DNA of 7,745 bases from Prevotellaceae bacterium UBA3646 (GTDB lineage Bacteria; Bacteroidota; Bacteroidia; Bacteroidales; Bacteroidaceae): positions 18,208 through 25,952 of the forward strand of contig DFKL01000001.1 of NCBI GenBank assembly GCA_002373535.1, in the 5' to 3' direction. Below the pieces are notes generated by a model. The model had not been told where the DNA came from and did not search any database. It worked only from the letters and a program-made list of their open reading frames with translations. The position numbers were made by a program, and so were the translations under genes. Positions 6,530-7,745 of the stretch are shown piece by piece (position 1 is the first letter of the stretch; each line of letters starts with the position of its first letter).

Positions 6530-7350
6530 CAGTCAATGGTGCATGGGAACCAGAACGAAATTACATTCTGGAATTCTGAACCTATTTGTGTGCTCTTGAC
6601 ATCGAATTTCCCATTTAGGGAATTTACGATAGATTTGCACATGGACATGCCCATAATCATTTCTTTGTCACAGCTGTCCAGTTCCTCATTTGCCGAACCG
6701 ACCTGATCTGCCGACATTGCCTTGAGGACGTTTTCCGGAGCCTTTTGGCACTTGCCGTCTATCCAGAAACGCAGTCCCCGGTTCTCCTTTGCATAGCGGA
6801 TGGTAATGGTGCCGTTTGTGACATTCATCGCGGCGCAGTGCAGTATCTGCATGATGAGCTGACGCAGGATATTCGTGTCTATCCATACTTGTGTGTGTGG
6901 CGAGAGTTCGGTCTGGATGTCAACTTGGACACCATCATTGACGTCATACATTATCTCCCTGCGATATGACATAATGAGCTCTACCAGGTTCACGTTGATT
7001 TTCTTGGATGTCGGAATGTTGACATTGGTGCCGGAAATATCAAGCACCTCGTCTGCATATTGCAGAAGCTGCCGACAATCAAGAAGTATACTCTCGATAG
7101 CCTTTGATACATCAGAATGTTGTCCGATGTGCGGCTGGCTTTTGACATTTTCACAACTCCGGATGATATTGTCAAGCTTTTCCCTGACGGTCATACCTAC
7201 ATCTTCAAGGAACTGCGATCTGTAGTCTTCTTTGTCGATGTTGTACTGAATCTCTTCATTTAACCTTATACCCTGGCGGTGGAACAATACGAGGATGGCT
7301 CCGATAATAATCAGGAGGACGACGATTAGTGTGATAAGGAAGTGTATCAT
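6529..7350 (-). CDS. Membrane-anchored degenerate histidine kinase (probable pseudokinase)
   Basis: The 273-residue protein has one N-terminal membrane helix (3-23, ITLIVVLLIIIGAILVLF), a short linker, a HisKA-like helical region and a HATPase-like domain, with no periplasmic sensor domain. The H-box reads FLEDVGMTVREKL (47-59), where kinases have 'Fla.mSHElRtPL', so Met53 stands at the phospho-acceptor histidine. In the N-box, LRQLIMQILHCAAMNVTNG (162-180), Gln168 and Cys172 replace the two asparagines. The G1 motif is reduced to WIDGKCQ (196-202). The end still resembles a G2 box and last strand (MGMSMCKSIVNSLNG, then FWFPC). Fold is therefore recognisable, while autophosphorylation and probably ATP binding are lost. 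It follows a SUMF1-like gene by 24 bases on the same strand and converges on the polysaccharide operon. A role as a scaffold or regulator is inference. Confidence 0.75.
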   Translation of the reverse strand: MIHFLITLIVVLLIIIGAILVLFHRQGIRLNEEIQYNIDKEDYRSQFLEDVGMTVREKLDNIIRSCENVKSQPHIGQHSDVSKAIESILLDCRQLLQYADEVLDISGTNVNIPTSKKINVNLVELIMSYRREIMYDVNDGVQVDIQTELSPHTQVWIDTNILRQLIMQILHCAAMNVTNGTITIRYAKENRGLRFWIDGKCQKAPENVLKAMSADQVGSANEELDSCDKEMIMGMSMCKSIVNSLNGKFDVKSTQIGSEFQNVISFWFPCTID

Positions 7351-7374
7351 AAAAAATAATAGAGTTATACAGGT

Positions 7375-7745
7375 CTATTTTGGTTCTTGAGGAGTCTTGG
7401 CAAGGCGCATGCCTAAATGATAGAAGTGATAGTGGGGAGAACATTTGCTGCGGTCGGAGGTCCTGCAGGAACGTGAGCCGCCGCACCAACGGCCGCCCCT
7501 GTTCACACGATAGGTTCCTTCTTCCGCTCCCTTGGGATTCACCTCCTTCCTGTGACTATATGGCGCTTTCCAGTCCTGGCACCATTCGTAGACGTTGCCA
7601 GACATGTCGTAAAGTCCAAGTTCGTTAGGTAACTTTCCACCTACGATGTGAGTGCTGTTGCCACTGTTGCCGTTGTGCCAGGCAACAGCGTCAATGGTAT
7701 CGCTGCCGGCATATTTGTATCCCTTGCTCTTGTTGCCTCCGCGTG
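7375..7745 (-). CDS. SUMF1/formylglycine-generating-enzyme-like protein, C-terminal part (partial at window edge)
   Basis: Reading leftwards from the right edge, 122 residues are visible, beginning RGGNKSKGYKYAGSDTID and ending LGMRLAKTPQEPK before TAG (7377-7375). Typical SUMF1/FGE segments occur in order: AVAWHNGNSGNSTHIVGGK, PNELGLYDMSGNVYEWCQDW, YRVNRGGRW and the closing HLGMRLA. The fold is shared by sulfatase-activating formylglycine enzymes and by many Bacteroidetes proteins of other or unknown function, often secreted; the N-terminus that would show a signal peptide is outside the window. Two cysteines in RWCGGSRSC (C-x5-C) lie near where FGE has its catalytic pair (C-x4-C). The later cysteine fits the conserved position, the earlier is shifted by one residue. 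The pseudokinase gene follows 24 bases downstream, so the two are probably co-transcribed. Confidence 0.88.
   Translation of the reverse strand, partial: RGGNKSKGYKYAGSDTIDAVAWHNGNSGNSTHIVGGKLPNELGLYDMSGNVYEWCQDWKAPYSHRKEVNPKGAEEGTYRVNRGGRWCGGSRSCRTSDRSKCSPHYHFYHLGMRLAKTPQEPK

Noticed and set aside
6488..7225. Plus-strand open frames across the pseudokinase region
   Set aside because: They run antisense to a frame with a membrane helix and kinase-like order of segments; their own sequences are low-complexity and unlike known proteins.
1..7745. CRISPR array, tRNA/rRNA, insertion sequence, invertible promoter repeats
   Set aside because: Looked for direct repeats, inverted repeats, transposase-like frames and tRNA-like cloverleafs; none could be supported by eye.

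Overview
The window looks like the 3' end of a surface-polysaccharide (capsule or exopolysaccharide) biosynthesis operon from a member of the Bacteroidales, probably a Bacteroides, Prevotella or Parabacteroides relative. The taxonomic call is an inference. It rests on the moderate GC content, the absence of strong Shine-Dalgarno sequences, overlapping gene junctions, a short sugar-phosphate transferase as the last gene of the operon, and a neighbouring SUMF1-type gene of a kind common in that order.

Plus strand, positions 1-6498: nine genes run in one direction with junctions ranging from 4-base overlaps to 24-base gaps. They are the C-terminus of a probable GT-B glycosyltransferase, a thymidylate-kinase-like P-loop kinase, a GT4 glycosyltransferase, an extended SDR (epimerase/dehydratase-like), a GMC-like FAD oxidoreductase, an Alg14/PssD-like plus Alg13/PssE-like split glycosyltransferase, a GT2 glycosyltransferase, and a short polyprenyl-phosphate sugar-1-phosphate transferase that would start the repeat unit. 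A possible intrinsic terminator follows the last gene. No promoter was seen for the operon, so it starts upstream of the window. No flippase (Wzx) or polymerase (Wzy) is present here.

Minus strand, positions 6529-7745: two convergent genes read towards the operon. The upstream one is a SUMF1/formylglycine-generating-enzyme-like protein, cut by the window edge. It is followed 24 bases later by a small membrane-anchored protein with a histidine-kinase fold whose phospho-acceptor histidine and key ATP-binding asparagines are replaced, so it is probably a pseudokinase.

Working model (inference): the sugar transferase loads undecaprenyl phosphate, and the GT2, GT4 and split PssD/PssE enzymes, with the upstream transferase, extend the repeat unit. 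The flavoprotein and the SDR may oxidise and reduce a sugar, possibly a lipid-linked one, and the P-loop kinase may phosphorylate a component of the repeat. The most unusual items are the flavoprotein/SDR pair, the divergent active-site motifs of the PssD/PssE pair, an 8-G tract placed so that loss of one base gives an immediate stop in the PssE-like gene, and the SUMF1/pseudokinase pair.
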